The notes beneath the pieces are model-generated. The model made no database searches, was not told where the DNA came from, and saw only the letters and a program-made list of their open reading frames with translations. A DNA stretch of 64,000 bases from Amulumruptor sp947039275 (GTDB taxonomy: Bacteria; Bacteroidota; Bacteroidia; Bacteroidales; Muribaculaceae). Positions 16,104 through 24,735 of this stretch are shown here, in pieces. The position numbers and the translations under genes were made by a program. Every line of letters starts with the position of its first letter. Positions within the stretch are counted from its first letter, which is position 1. The stretch spans positions 1-64,000 of the forward strand of contig CAMQYL010000012.1 in NCBI GenBank assembly GCA_947039275.1, read 5' to 3'.

Positions 16104-17747
16104 ATGAAACAAAGCGTCTTGCAAAAAGCCCGCATGGCTTATCAGCCCAAGCTTCCCATCGTGATGACACACCCGGTGAAGGTGGTCGAGGGACAGCCCA
16201 CACAGTCAGTAGCTGACCAGGAAGAAATCAAGAAGCTCTTCCCCAACACTTACGGACTGCCTGAACTGCGATTTGAGCGCAACCCCAATCCTACAACCGG
16301 CAGCCCCATCAATGTCGGCGTGATTCTTTCGGGCGGTCAGGCTCCTGGCGGTCACAATGTGATTTGCGGACTTTTTGACGGCATCAAGAAGATACACCGT
16401 GACAGCCGTCTCTACGGATTCCTTATGGGTCCTGGCGGTCTCGTGGACCACAAGTACAAGGAAATCACCGCTGACCTGGTCAATGAGTACCGCAATACAG
16501 GCGGTTTTGACATGATCGGCTCTGGTCGCACCAAGCTCGAGACCAAGGAGCAGTTTGACAAGGGTCTTGAAATTCTCCGCGAACTCAACATCTCGGCTCT
16601 CGTCATCATCGGTGGCGACGACTCCAACACCAACGCTGCCATCCTTGCCGAATACTACAAGGAAATCAATGCCGGCGTGCAGGTGATCGGCTGCCCCAAG
16701 ACCATCGACGGCGACCTCAAGAACGAGGTTATCGAGGCTTCTTTCGGCTTTGACACCGCTACCAAGACCTATTCGGAGGTTATCGGCAACATACAGCGTG
16801 ACTGCCTCTCGGCTAAGAAATACTGGCACTTTATGAAGCTTATGGGTCGCTCTGCTTCTCATATCGCCCTCGAGTGCGCTCTCCAGACCCAGCCCAACGT
16901 GACCATCATCTCGGAAGAGGTAGAGGAGAAGAACCAGACTCTCGCCGACATCGTCAACCACATCGCTGACATCGTTGTGGCACGTCAGGAGAAGGGCTGC
17001 GGCTACGGTACAGTGCTCGTGCCCGAAGGTCTCATCGAGTTCATCCCCGCTATGAAGAAGCTCATCGCCGAACTCAATGAGATGCTCGCCCACAATGCCG
17101 ACGAATTTGCTGCCGCTGCTGACCAGCGTCAGTATGTGATAGACCATCTTGATGCCGAGAACGCTAAAATCTACGCATCTCTGCCCGCCGGTGTAGCCCG
17201 TCAGCTCACCCTCGACCGCGACCCCCACGGCAACGTGCAGGTATCGCTCATCGAAACAGAGAAGCTTCTCAGCGAGATGGTGTCTCACCGCCTCGAAGAA
17301 CTCCGTGCCGAGGGCAAATATGCCGGCAAGTTCTCTACAATGCACCACTTCTTCGGTTATGAAGGACGTTGCGCGTTCCCCTCTAACTTCGATGCCGACT
17401 ACTGCTACGGTCTCGGTTTCACTGCTTCTTGCCTAATCAATGCCGGCGTGACAGGTTACATGTCAAGCATGCGCAATCTGACCAAGGCATCTGTGCAGTG
17501 GCTCCCCGGTGGCATACCTATCACCATGATGATGAACATGGAGCGTCGTCACGGAGCCATGAAGCCTGTGATCCAGAAGGCTCTCGTGGACCTCAAAGGC
17601 AATGCTTTCCGCTACTTCGCGTCTAAGCGTGACTCATGGGCTGTCAATGACAACTATGTATATCCCGGTCCCGTGCAGTATTACGGTCCCGCCGAGGTGT
17701 GCGACCAGCCCACGCTCACACTTCAGTATGAGCATATCGGCAAGTAA
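16104..17747 (+). CDS. pfp: Diphosphate-fructose-6-phosphate 1-phosphotransferase
   Basis: A 547-residue PPi-dependent phosphofructokinase, the long form common in Bacteroidetes and plants. It reversibly phosphorylates fructose 6-phosphate using pyrophosphate. Visible signatures: VILSGGQAPGGHNVICGLFDG, LMGPGGLVD, VIIGGDDSNTNAAILAEYY and PKTIDGDLKN. The Asp in GGDDS, where ATP enzymes usually have Gly, marks PPi use. Later segments KLMGRSASHIALECALQTQPN and FGYEGRCAFPSNFDADYCYGLG fit the family. It stands alone, with a strong terminator behind it. The codon choice looks strongly biased (CTC, GCC, AAG), as for a highly expressed gene. Confidence 0.95.
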   Translation: MKQSVLQKARMAYQPKLPIVMTHPVKVVEGQPTQSVADQEEIKKLFPNTYGLPELRFERNPNPTTGSPINVGVILSGGQAPGGHNVICGLFDGIKKIHRDSRLYGFLMGPGGLVDHKYKEITADLVNEYRNTGGFDMIGSGRTKLETKEQFDKGLEILRELNISALVIIGGDDSNTNAAILAEYYKEINAGVQVIGCPKTIDGDLKNEVIEASFGFDTATKTYSEVIGNIQRDCLSAKKYWHFMKLMGRSASHIALECALQTQPNVTIISEEVEEKNQTLADIVNHIADIVVARQEKGCGYGTVLVPEGLIEFIPAMKKLIAELNEMLAHNADEFAAAADQRQYVIDHLDAENAKIYASLPAGVARQLTLDRDPHGNVQVSLIETEKLLSEMVSHRLEELRAEGKYAGKFSTMHHFFGYEGRCAFPSNFDADYCYGLGFTASCLINAGVTGYMSSMRNLTKASVQWLPGGIPITMMMNMERRHGAMKPVIQKALVDLKGNAFRYFASKRDSWAVNDNYVYPGPVQYYGPAEVCDQPTLTLQYEHIGK

Positions 17748-17773
17748 TCACTCCGCATAAACCATACAAACGA

Positions 17774-17812
17774 GCGAGGAGACCCGTCAACGGTCTCCTC
17801 GCTTGCTTTTTC
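17774..17812 (+). terminator. Rho-independent terminator of pfp
   Basis: An 11-bp perfect stem, GCGAGGAGACC (17774-17784) with GGTCTCCTCGC (17792-17802), followed by a T-rich stretch ending in TTTTT. Confidence 0.9.
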
Positions 17813-17845
17813 TGTCTTTTTGATTGCAAAATGGAAAATAATGTG

Positions 17846-17853
17846 TAAATTTG
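17846..17853 (+). promoter_or_regulatory. -7 promoter box of the Lrp-type gene
   Basis: TAAATTTG fits TAnnTTTG. A TTTTTG at 17817-17822 lies at roughly the right distance for a -33 box. The predicted leader is about 55 nt. Confidence 0.55.
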
Positions 17854-17912
17854 TCAAGAATAGGCGCGTTTGAAGCGTAATCGGTAATGCAATTATCTGA
17901 TAATTTGATAGC

Positions 17913-18374
17913 ATGGAGAAAATAGACAGTCTTGACAGGCAGATACTTGAAATCGTCATGAACAATGCACGCATCCCCTCTAAGGATGTGGCAATAGCAT
18001 GCGGTGTGTCGCGTGCGGCAGTGCATCAGCGCATACAGCGCATGATAGACCTCAATGTCATCACCGGGTCAGGCTACTATGTCAATCCTCATGTGCTGGG
18101 ATTGAACAATTGTACATTCATAGGCATCACCCTCGAGAGAGGCGCTCTCTACCGCAAGGTTGCGGCTGAGCTTGAAAAGATACCGGAAGTGACCGAATGC
18201 CACTTCGTCACCGGACCTTACACAATGCTGATAAAGCTGTTTGCGCGTGACAACGAGCACCTCATGGAGCTGCTCAATGACCGCATACAGATGATACCGG
18301 GCGTGACGCATACCGAGACGCTCATATCGCTTGACCACTCGATACATCGCAAAGTCCCCATTTACCCCGAATGA
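17913..18374 (+). CDS. Lrp/AsnC family transcriptional regulator
   Basis: A 153-residue regulator. The N-terminal winged HTH is typical (LDRQILEIVMNNARIPSKDV, then CGVSRAAVHQRIQRM). The C-terminal half (about 65-150) is the RAM effector-binding domain (ECHFVTGPYTMLIKLFARDN, then IPGVTHTETLISLDH). These proteins sense amino acids or related ligands as oligomers. It overlaps the next gene by 4 nt (ATGA), so the two are translationally coupled, but the membrane protein downstream gives no clue to the ligand. Confidence 0.93.
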   Translation: MEKIDSLDRQILEIVMNNARIPSKDVAIACGVSRAAVHQRIQRMIDLNVITGSGYYVNPHVLGLNNCTFIGITLERGALYRKVAAELEKIPEVTECHFVTGPYTMLIKLFARDNEHLMELLNDRIQMIPGVTHTETLISLDHSIHRKVPIYPE

Positions 18375-19918
18375 TGTCAGAGAGACATCGTGTCAACCTC
18401 CATATCGGCTCCTGTTCGGCTGCCGACATATGGGCATGGATTGTCGTGGGGCTGATAGGCATACATACTGTAGTGTTCGGCTCCATGCAGCTGCTTGCCG
18501 GCGATGATGCCGTCTATGCCGATGGGATGAAGGTGGTCGCAAGCTCGCTATGGGGCTATATCAAGCTTGCTGGCGGACACTGGATATATAGCAACGGACG
18601 CATGGCAAATCTGCTTGCGCCATGGTGGCTCGGAGGTGTTAACCGTTGGGTGCTTGATGCTGTCAACGGGCTGATGTGCTTCGGCTTCTATGCTCTGACG
18701 CTTGTATTGTCAGGATTAGGGAAGCGTCACACCGCTACGGCAAAACTGTTTGTGACAGCGTTGCTGCTCCTTACATTCCCATGGTGGGATGCGTTCATGC
18801 TCTATGACGTGATGTTTAACTATGTGTGGTCATCGGCTTTGGTCATGGCTGTGCTGTGGTTGCTGCTGCGCGGAGCCACGCTGCGCTGCCGATGGTGTGC
18901 ATGGCTATTGGCTGCTTTTGCCGCTTCGATGCATGAAGGGTTGGGTGTGTCTGTCTCCGTCGGGCTGTGTGCATGGATGTGGATGTCAAAGCCGTGGCGA
19001 GAGATGTCATCCGTACAGAGGGGGATGGTCATAGGCTTCTTCTGCGGTACATTGTTTGCATTGCTGTCGCCAGGCATATGGGGTCGTTTCATCGCCGAGG
19101 GCATCGGTGTCGGCGAGCGTATACCTAACGATGTGCTGTGGCTATTGTTGCTTAAAAGCGATTTCTATGCGCTGTCTCTTGTCATTTTCGTGGCTTTTAT
19201 GGCGGTATTTCGCCGTCATCGGCTTGTCGAGATGTCACATACTCCGTGGATCATATTCGTAGTGGCATCAATCGTGGCTGCATGTATGTCAGGGTCAAGC
19301 GGCATAGTGGGACGCAGCGGATGGTTTGCCCAGCTGACGGCGATTATCGCCCTGGTACAGTGGGGGCGCCGATATGGATGGCGCATAGGACGTGTGGCAG
19401 GAGGAATAGTGTCGGCAGTGCTCAGCGTGTTGATTCTCGGACATCTGATAGCGGTCGACGTGGTACAGTCACGCATGCGCCGTGAGCTGACAGCGGCGTT
19501 GGAGACCTATAGCCGTAATCCCTATGAGCCGGTATACATGGATTATCTGCCTTGGGATTCGTACAGATGGCTAACGCTTGCCAAAGTGAGAGGCATTCCT
19601 GAGCCTTATGAAAAATACATGTCCATGCACTATTCTACGCAATATGCTCCCGAAGGGATGCCGCCTATGGTGGTTTTGCCCGCTGCGCTCAGGAATATTG
19701 CTGTCAAAGATGGAGATATGATCAAGGTGGGTGATGGTTTTGTCACTACCACGTTGCCCGATCTGCCCTATGCTGGCGCGCCGGCTTTTGAAATTGGCGG
19801 GAAGCATTACATCCCGGTAAGATATACAGACGCGAAGAAGCGCCAGATGTATTATCTGGCGCCTCTGAATCTACGATGCGGTGACCGCATATATTATCAG
19901 CCCGCTATGGAGCTGTGA
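18371..19918 (+). CDS. Polytopic membrane protein, DUF6056-like
   Basis: A 515-residue protein with about ten membrane helices in the first 370 residues and a soluble, Tyr/Pro-rich C-terminal domain of about 140 residues outside or inside the membrane. Early loop motifs (AGDDAVYADGMK, then HWIYSNGRMANLLAPWW) resemble the conserved Asp-Asp and NGR segments of the DUF6056 family. Those proteins look like GT-C-type glycosyltransferases but have no proven function. It starts inside the Lrp-type stop codon (ATGATG). The assignment is by motif likeness only. Confidence 0.7.
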   Translation: MMSERHRVNLHIGSCSAADIWAWIVVGLIGIHTVVFGSMQLLAGDDAVYADGMKVVASSLWGYIKLAGGHWIYSNGRMANLLAPWWLGGVNRWVLDAVNGLMCFGFYALTLVLSGLGKRHTATAKLFVTALLLLTFPWWDAFMLYDVMFNYVWSSALVMAVLWLLLRGATLRCRWCAWLLAAFAASMHEGLGVSVSVGLCAWMWMSKPWREMSSVQRGMVIGFFCGTLFALLSPGIWGRFIAEGIGVGERIPNDVLWLLLLKSDFYALSLVIFVAFMAVFRRHRLVEMSHTPWIIFVVASIVAACMSGSSGIVGRSGWFAQLTAIIALVQWGRRYGWRIGRVAGGIVSAVLSVLILGHLIAVDVVQSRMRRELTAALETYSRNPYEPVYMDYLPWDSYRWLTLAKVRGIPEPYEKYMSMHYSTQYAPEGMPPMVVLPAALRNIAVKDGDMIKVGDGFVTTTLPDLPYAGAPAFEIGGKHYIPVRYTDAKKRQMYYLAPLNLRCGDRIYYQPAMEL

Positions 19919-19922
19919 AGTG

Positions 19923-20480
19923 TCATCGTGTGGGACCGTCCATTGGCTGACGCGGATGGTTGGTCTGCGTCAGGTGCTTGAGGGTGTACTCGGCAAGTCC
20001 TTCAAGCCACATGCGGTTGATGTTGTGTAAGCTGCCGAGGAGCTCATCCGTGGCAAGGCTGCCCTTTACAGACATTTCGGTAAGAATGCGTGTGCCGTGG
20101 TCAGGAGCCATGGCGAGAAGCCATGCCTGGCAGAAGCTGAATTCGGCTCCGTCTTTCCCCTTGATATTTCCTTCCCACGATATGCGGCCTGGACGGTCGG
20201 CTTTGGGTTTTACGCATTCAAGCACGTGGGCGGCAAGGCTCAGACCAGCCTCGCGGTACTCAAATTCGGCTTTGGCGAAAAGATGGGGGTCTTCAATAGA
20301 AGGGTCGATGAACTGTGCATCCATCACATCCTTTGTAAAGCGGTTCCAGTCGGATATATTGGTCAGATAGGGCCATAGCTCCTCGGGGTCGATATGCTTT
20401 ACTATCAGTTCGTTGGATACGATGCCGTCGGCGAGTGAAGGCTCGTAGGCTGGCGGCCAGATGATTTTGTCGGTAATCAT
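19923..20480 (-). CDS. SRPBCC family protein
   Basis: A 185-residue protein from MITDKIIWPP; a further 26 open codons upstream look non-coding. The pattern (early KHIDPEELWPYLTNISDWNRF, a central run of beta strands, and a long C-terminal helix beginning SLHNINRMWLEGLAEYTLKHL) fits the SRPBCC/polyketide-cyclase helix-grip fold. That fold binds hydrophobic ligands. Its role is unknown. It follows the DUF3943 gene by 74 bp on the same strand and converges on the DUF6056-like gene. Confidence 0.8.
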   Translation of the reverse strand: MITDKIIWPPAYEPSLADGIVSNELIVKHIDPEELWPYLTNISDWNRFTKDVMDAQFIDPSIEDPHLFAKAEFEYREAGLSLAAHVLECVKPKADRPGRISWEGNIKGKDGAEFSFCQAWLLAMAPDHGTRILTEMSVKGSLATDELLGSLHNINRMWLEGLAEYTLKHLTQTNHPRQPMDGPTR

Positions 20481-20554
20481 AGTGTTTGGTATAATTGAAT
20501 TTCGGTTATTCGGATGGTGTGTTACTAAAATAAGGTTTGACAGACGCTTTTGGT

Positions 20555-21607
20555 TCAAAATACGATGGATAATGCGAAGCCTGGAGCGCCTTTGACAAGG
20601 GTGGGCATGATTGACGAGTAAATAGGGAATCCGCCGTGATGGTCTTTGAGGTGCTCGCCGTCAAGATCCAGATGGTATCCTCTAAGAGGGTTGCCGCGGA
20701 ATAGGTCAAGAAATTCGTTGACCGGGTCAATCAGGAATGCCACGATGCCTCCGATGATCGGCGAACCCCACAGACGGTAGTCGTTGGCGACGATTTCACG
20801 TTTGAGTTTGTAGAAAAGCTCTCCGATGACTGAGCCGACCACCGGGGTTATCACTATGTCCTGATACGACGGACGCTCCATAAAAGCCTCGATGCCAAAC
20901 TCCCACAGCACCGTGGAGACGAACGCCGACGACAGCATCGACCTCCAGAAGTTGAATCCGCATGTTCGAGCAGCCATGAAGTATGCCGCACCGGCGTAGG
21001 GGTGGAGCAGATAGTTGAACACCCAGTTGTCTCGGTCAAGTTCAGGGTTGCGCACGAATATGTTGCGGTACCAGCGTTTGAAGGGTGGCACTTCCTGGAG
21101 TTCCTTGCGATTCCAGGAAGTGGCATCTTCGGGAAGACACTCCAACACTGCGAGAGCACCTCCCATAGCTCCTGCTATCAAACCCATGTTTGCCCAGTAG
21201 CGACCCCAGTCAGGGTCGTTGAGAGTCATGGAGTAGGGTCTGAAATAAAGCGGCAATCCCTGAGGTCCAGGGGTGGGCACGATAGTAGGAGCCATAGCGA
21301 GAAAATCTTCGTCAATCTGCTGTTTCCGATACACGATGCTCCTTGTGAGATACTCGTCATCAAGCTGCAACATGGTCACAGCGATGGAATCAAACAGAGC
21401 TCCGCGGGTGACGCTCATCCGGCTGCGCGACAATGTGTCGGCCGGTATGCTGTCACTCATGATGACAGCGGCAGAATCTGTCTCTGCCACTGTCTGCGCC
21501 TCAACGGCTGATGCGGCTACAGGAATCATCAGCCATGATAATAGCACTGATATCATGGCGGCTGCACCTCTGGGTAATGTGGTGAAAAATGAAGTACCGG
21601 ATTTCAT
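20555..21607 (-). CDS. DUF3943 domain-containing protein, probably envelope-located
   Basis: A 350-residue protein with a signal sequence (residues 1 to about 37; hydrophobic ISVLLSWLMIPVAASAVEA). The conserved block NYLLHPYAGAAYFMAARTCG (about residues 197-216), then LWEFGIEAFMERPSYQDIVITPVVGSVIGE, is the DUF3943 signature. The C-terminal end FALSIVF, with a terminal aromatic residue, hints at an outer-membrane strand. The function of the family is unknown. It is divergent from dsbD. Confidence 0.85.
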   Translation of the reverse strand: MKSGTSFFTTLPRGAAAMISVLLSWLMIPVAASAVEAQTVAETDSAAVIMSDSIPADTLSRSRMSVTRGALFDSIAVTMLQLDDEYLTRSIVYRKQQIDEDFLAMAPTIVPTPGPQGLPLYFRPYSMTLNDPDWGRYWANMGLIAGAMGGALAVLECLPEDATSWNRKELQEVPPFKRWYRNIFVRNPELDRDNWVFNYLLHPYAGAAYFMAARTCGFNFWRSMLSSAFVSTVLWEFGIEAFMERPSYQDIVITPVVGSVIGELFYKLKREIVANDYRLWGSPIIGGIVAFLIDPVNEFLDLFRGNPLRGYHLDLDGEHLKDHHGGFPIYSSIMPTLVKGAPGFALSIVF

Positions 21608-21730
21608 GATGATGCGATCGGTAAGTAATTAGGATATAATCTTAACACACGAGAGGCTCCGAAAGTGCATAAAAAAGCAGATATATGCAAAAATTGAAGT
21701 CTTATCGGAGTCATAATGAGTTAAAAGTGC

Positions 21731-21738
21731 TAATTTTG
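21731..21738 (+). promoter_or_regulatory. -7 promoter box of the dsbD-like gene
   Basis: TAATTTTG fits TAnnTTTG and lies 20 bp before the ATG at 21759. Confidence 0.6.
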
Positions 21739-21758
21739 TAACGAAAAACATACCTGCT

Positions 21759-23771
21759 ATGAAATCACTAATACGCTTGCTGACAATCTTTGCATTGATG
21801 ATATCTACGGGCATTTCGTATACATATGCCCAGATGGAAAACCCTGTCAGATGGACGGTGAAATCCGTTGAGGATGCTTCTGCCCGCAGGGTCGCGGTAG
21901 AGATGACGGCATCGATAGAGAACGGTTGGCACATGTACAGCAATCTCGTCGATCCTAATGTCGGACCTACGCCATTGAGCGTTGAACTAAAGGATGTGAA
22001 AGGGCTTAAACCGATAGGAGACCTTCAGGCATCAAAAGCTCCTGTGCATAAATTTGATGATGTGTTTCAGGCTGAACTGAGCTGGTGGTCCGGGCGCGTG
22101 ACCTTGAAACGCATCTTTGAGGTGACCGGTGACACATATTCTGTCAGCGGTAATATCAGGTATCAGGCTTGTAATGACGGAAGCTGTCTGCCTCCGACCA
22201 AAGAACCTTTCGAGGTCAAAGGGACAATGCCGTCAGCAACCGGGGCACAACCGGCAGATGCGTTGCCGCAGGTTGGCGATACGATTACTAAAGGTGGTGT
22301 CGCGTCAGCAGACACTACCGTATCTGCCATCGGACAGGAAAGTCTTGGCGATTTATGGGCTCCTGTGACATTTAACGGTGCTAATCCCAGTGATGATTAT
22401 AATTCGTCATCGCTGTGGTGGATATTCTTTACATGCTTTCTCGGTGGATTTGTGGCGTTGCTTACGCCATGTGTGTGGCCCATGATACCGCTGACGGTCA
22501 GCTTTTTCCTCAAGAAAGGTAAAAGCCGCAGCCGTGCGGTGGGCGATGCGCTGACCTACGGTTTGTCAATTATCGTCATCTACGTGCTGCTCGGTATGGT
22601 CGTGACGCTGATATTCGGCGCGGATTCGCTCAACGCGCTGTCGACGAGTGCGGTGTGTAATATAATTTTCTTCCTGCTGCTGGTTGTGTTTGCTGTATCG
22701 TTTTTCGGTGCATTTGATATAACGCTGCCCTCCAAGATGGTCAACAGGATAGATGCCCGGGCAGAGAAATCAACCGGATTGCTTGGTATGTTTTTCATGG
22801 CGTTTACACTGACTCTGGTGTCGTTTTCATGCACCGGTCCTATAATAGGTACTCTGCTTGTAGAGGCTGCCACTTCGGGTGATAAATTCGGTCCGATGGT
22901 AGGTATGTTCGGCTTCTCGCTTGCATTGGCTATACCTTTTGCGCTGTTCGCCCTGTTCCCGTCATGGCTTCAGAGCGCGCCCAAGAGCGGAGGCTGGATG
23001 GGAACGGTCAAGGTGGTGCTCGGGTTTATTGAACTTGCGCTGTCGCTGAAGTTCCTGTCGGTGGCTGATCTGGCTTACGGCTGGCATATTCTTGACCGAG
23101 AGGTATTCCTGTGCTTGTGGATTGCCGTATTCGGTCTGCTGGGTGCCTATCTGATGGGTTGGTTCAACTTCAAGCACTACGGACCTGCCGACTCGTCGAT
23201 AGGTCTCGTGAGGTTTTTCCTTGCTATGGTCTCGTTTGCATTCACGGTGTATCTTGTGCCTGGTCTGTGGGGTGCGCCGCTTAAGGGTGTAAGCGCGTTT
23301 GTACCTCCGCTCTATACACAGGATTTCAACCTCTACGGTGACGGATTCAAGGAGTATCATGACTATGATGAGGGCATGGCTGTAGCTGCGCGCGAGAACA
23401 AGCCCGTATTCGTGGACTTCTCGGGCTATGGATGTGTCAATTGCCGCAAGATGGAGGGCGCAGTTCTCGATCAGGCTGACATAAAGACTATGATTGATGA
23501 TAACTTTGTGGTCATCAAGCTCATGGTTGATGAGAAGAAAGCTCTGCCACAGCCGCGTAATGTTGTGGAAAACGGACGTGAAATCACGCTTGACACCTAT
23601 GGAGAGCTGTGGAGCTACCTGCAACGCTCTAAGTTCGGAGCCAATGCCCAGCCCTATTACGTGGTGCTTGACACGCAGGGACGTTTGCTCTCCGGTCCTT
23701 ACAGCTACGATGAAAACGTGGCGAAATTTGCCAAATTCCTTGAGCAAGGTATCAGCGGTTTCAAAAAGTAG
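21759..23771 (+). CDS. dsbD: Thiol:disulfide interchange protein DsbD family
   Basis: A 670-residue protein that would carry electrons from cytosolic thioredoxin across the inner membrane to the periplasm. The signal peptide is residues 1-25. The periplasmic alpha domain follows, with Cys138 and Cys143 in ACNDGSC. The membrane domain (about 215-500) holds Cys238 in TPCVWPMIPL and Cys358 in FSCTGPIIG. The C-terminal thioredoxin-like gamma domain carries the CxxC pair Cys559/Cys562 in GYGCVNCRKM. All three cysteine pairs needed for relay are present. It stands alone. The convergent holin-like gene overlaps its 3' end by 11 bp. Confidence 0.93.
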   Translation: MKSLIRLLTIFALMISTGISYTYAQMENPVRWTVKSVEDASARRVAVEMTASIENGWHMYSNLVDPNVGPTPLSVELKDVKGLKPIGDLQASKAPVHKFDDVFQAELSWWSGRVTLKRIFEVTGDTYSVSGNIRYQACNDGSCLPPTKEPFEVKGTMPSATGAQPADALPQVGDTITKGGVASADTTVSAIGQESLGDLWAPVTFNGANPSDDYNSSSLWWIFFTCFLGGFVALLTPCVWPMIPLTVSFFLKKGKSRSRAVGDALTYGLSIIVIYVLLGMVVTLIFGADSLNALSTSAVCNIIFFLLLVVFAVSFFGAFDITLPSKMVNRIDARAEKSTGLLGMFFMAFTLTLVSFSCTGPIIGTLLVEAATSGDKFGPMVGMFGFSLALAIPFALFALFPSWLQSAPKSGGWMGTVKVVLGFIELALSLKFLSVADLAYGWHILDREVFLCLWIAVFGLLGAYLMGWFNFKHYGPADSSIGLVRFFLAMVSFAFTVYLVPGLWGAPLKGVSAFVPPLYTQDFNLYGDGFKEYHDYDEGMAVAARENKPVFVDFSGYGCVNCRKMEGAVLDQADIKTMIDDNFVVIKLMVDEKKALPQPRNVVENGREITLDTYGELWSYLQRSKFGANAQPYYVVLDTQGRLLSGPYSYDENVAKFAKFLEQGISGFKK

Positions 23772-24228
23772 CTGACCGACGGTTTTTGCGATAGAAGTTC
23801 CATAGCTTTTTGCCCAATGATCGCAGACGGGGACCTTGCTCGAGGTTCTCAAGGACGCTTATGGCTTCAATCAGTATATGTCCTGCGGCTCCAAGAGATG
23901 TGAGCCATAAGAACGGCGGCGGGACAGACATGCCGTTGTGGCTTAGAAAGAGGCAGCTGAGCACGATGGCGATGTCTATGCCTGTAAGCATAGCCATCAG
24001 AACGAGATAAGACGAGAGTTTGCTGACAGTGCGGCGCAGGCTGTGGGAGGTGCGTTTGATGCCCATACGTTTGGCTTTGCGCATGCCACTCCAAAGGTCA
24101 ATGAGGGCTGAGAACACTACAGATGTGTATTCCACAGCACCGATGAGACATAACTGGATAATAGCTGGCAGGGATGTGTCAGGGTCGGGGATAAACAGGT
24201 CGGATACAAAAAACGGGATGGTCAACAT
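23761..24228 (-). CDS. Small polytopic membrane protein, phage-holin-like
   Basis: A 155-residue protein with about four membrane helices. The segment DLWSGMRKAKRMGIKRTSHS followed by LRRTVSKLSSYLVLMAML resembles a holin-like family widespread in Bacteroidetes chromosomes and phages. No other phage gene is nearby, so it need not be a working holin. The open frame begins with a GTG at 24261, but a TAATTTTG box at 24264-24271 (minus) would place transcription start inside that extension. The ATG at 24228 is therefore preferred. Its 3' end overlaps dsbD by 11 bp, tail to tail. Confidence 0.55.
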   Translation of the reverse strand: MLTIPFFVSDLFIPDPDTSLPAIIQLCLIGAVEYTSVVFSALIDLWSGMRKAKRMGIKRTSHSLRRTVSKLSSYLVLMAMLTGIDIAIVLSCLFLSHNGMSVPPPFLWLTSLGAAGHILIEAISVLENLEQGPRLRSLGKKLWNFYRKNRRSATF

Positions 24229-24263
24229 GTCGTGAAAAAAGGGGTTGGTGGTGGGATTCACGA

Positions 24264-24271
24264 CAAAATTA
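24264..24271 (-). promoter_or_regulatory. -7 promoter box of the holin-like gene
   Basis: TAATTTTG on the minus strand, 35 bp before the preferred ATG at 24228. It excludes the GTG at 24261 as a likely start. Confidence 0.5.
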
Positions 24272-24303
24272 GCCCCGTCTCAAGCAGCCGCCATGCGAAA
24301 ATA

Positions 24304-24735
24304 TCAGTAGATGAGCATCCAGTAGGCACCGCAGTCACGCAGATATCGTATCCTGTCCCACGGTATCAGTTCGTCAGCGGGGACACGCCTGTCGGGATCC
24401 GGGCGGTATTCTATCCTGACCCATTGTCCGCGGCATATGACCAAGCGGTGGGGGATTATCGCCCGAGCCGTCTCGGGACGCAAGGCTTGGCTGTAGAAGA
24501 TTATGAGTATGACAGATGGTGTCAGCACCATGACGAGCATAAGTGCCACCAGTGCCCAACGAATATCATGAAGGGCTACGGATGCCGCTATGAAGATGAT
24601 AGGCACCGCAGCCAGAGCTACGCCCCATATCTTCAGCCATCGCCCCAGGAGATGGCGCACCATGGCACTGACGGGAACTTTGAAGTAGTCTGTCGTGACC
24701 ATATTTTGGGGGTCTACCATATCTCTTTCTTCCAT
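24304..24735 (-). CDS. Small membrane protein, possibly YcxB-like
   Basis: A 143-residue protein with two adjacent membrane helices (about 33-75) and a basic soluble C-terminus. The C-terminal segment IPWDRIRYLRDCGAYWMLIY loosely resembles the strand-turn motif of YcxB-like proteins. The protein stops just where that domain would continue, so it may be a shortened member. It overlaps the upstream acyltransferase-like gene by 22 bp and is probably translated from the same mRNA. I do not recognise a function. Confidence 0.6.
   Translation of the reverse strand: MEERDMVDPQNMVTTDYFKVPVSAMVRHLLGRWLKIWGVALAAVPIIFIAASVALHDIRWALVALMLVMVLTPSVILIIFYSQALRPETARAIIPHRLVICRGQWVRIEYRPDPDRRVPADELIPWDRIRYLRDCGAYWMLIY

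Noticed and set aside
16206..17348. 380-codon open frame opposite pfp
   Set aside because: It is an antisense shadow of a strongly biased, clearly coding gene.
23761..24228. Prophage remnant suggested by the holin-like gene
   Set aside because: No other phage gene, integrase or attachment repeat is nearby, and similar proteins occur widely as chromosomal genes.
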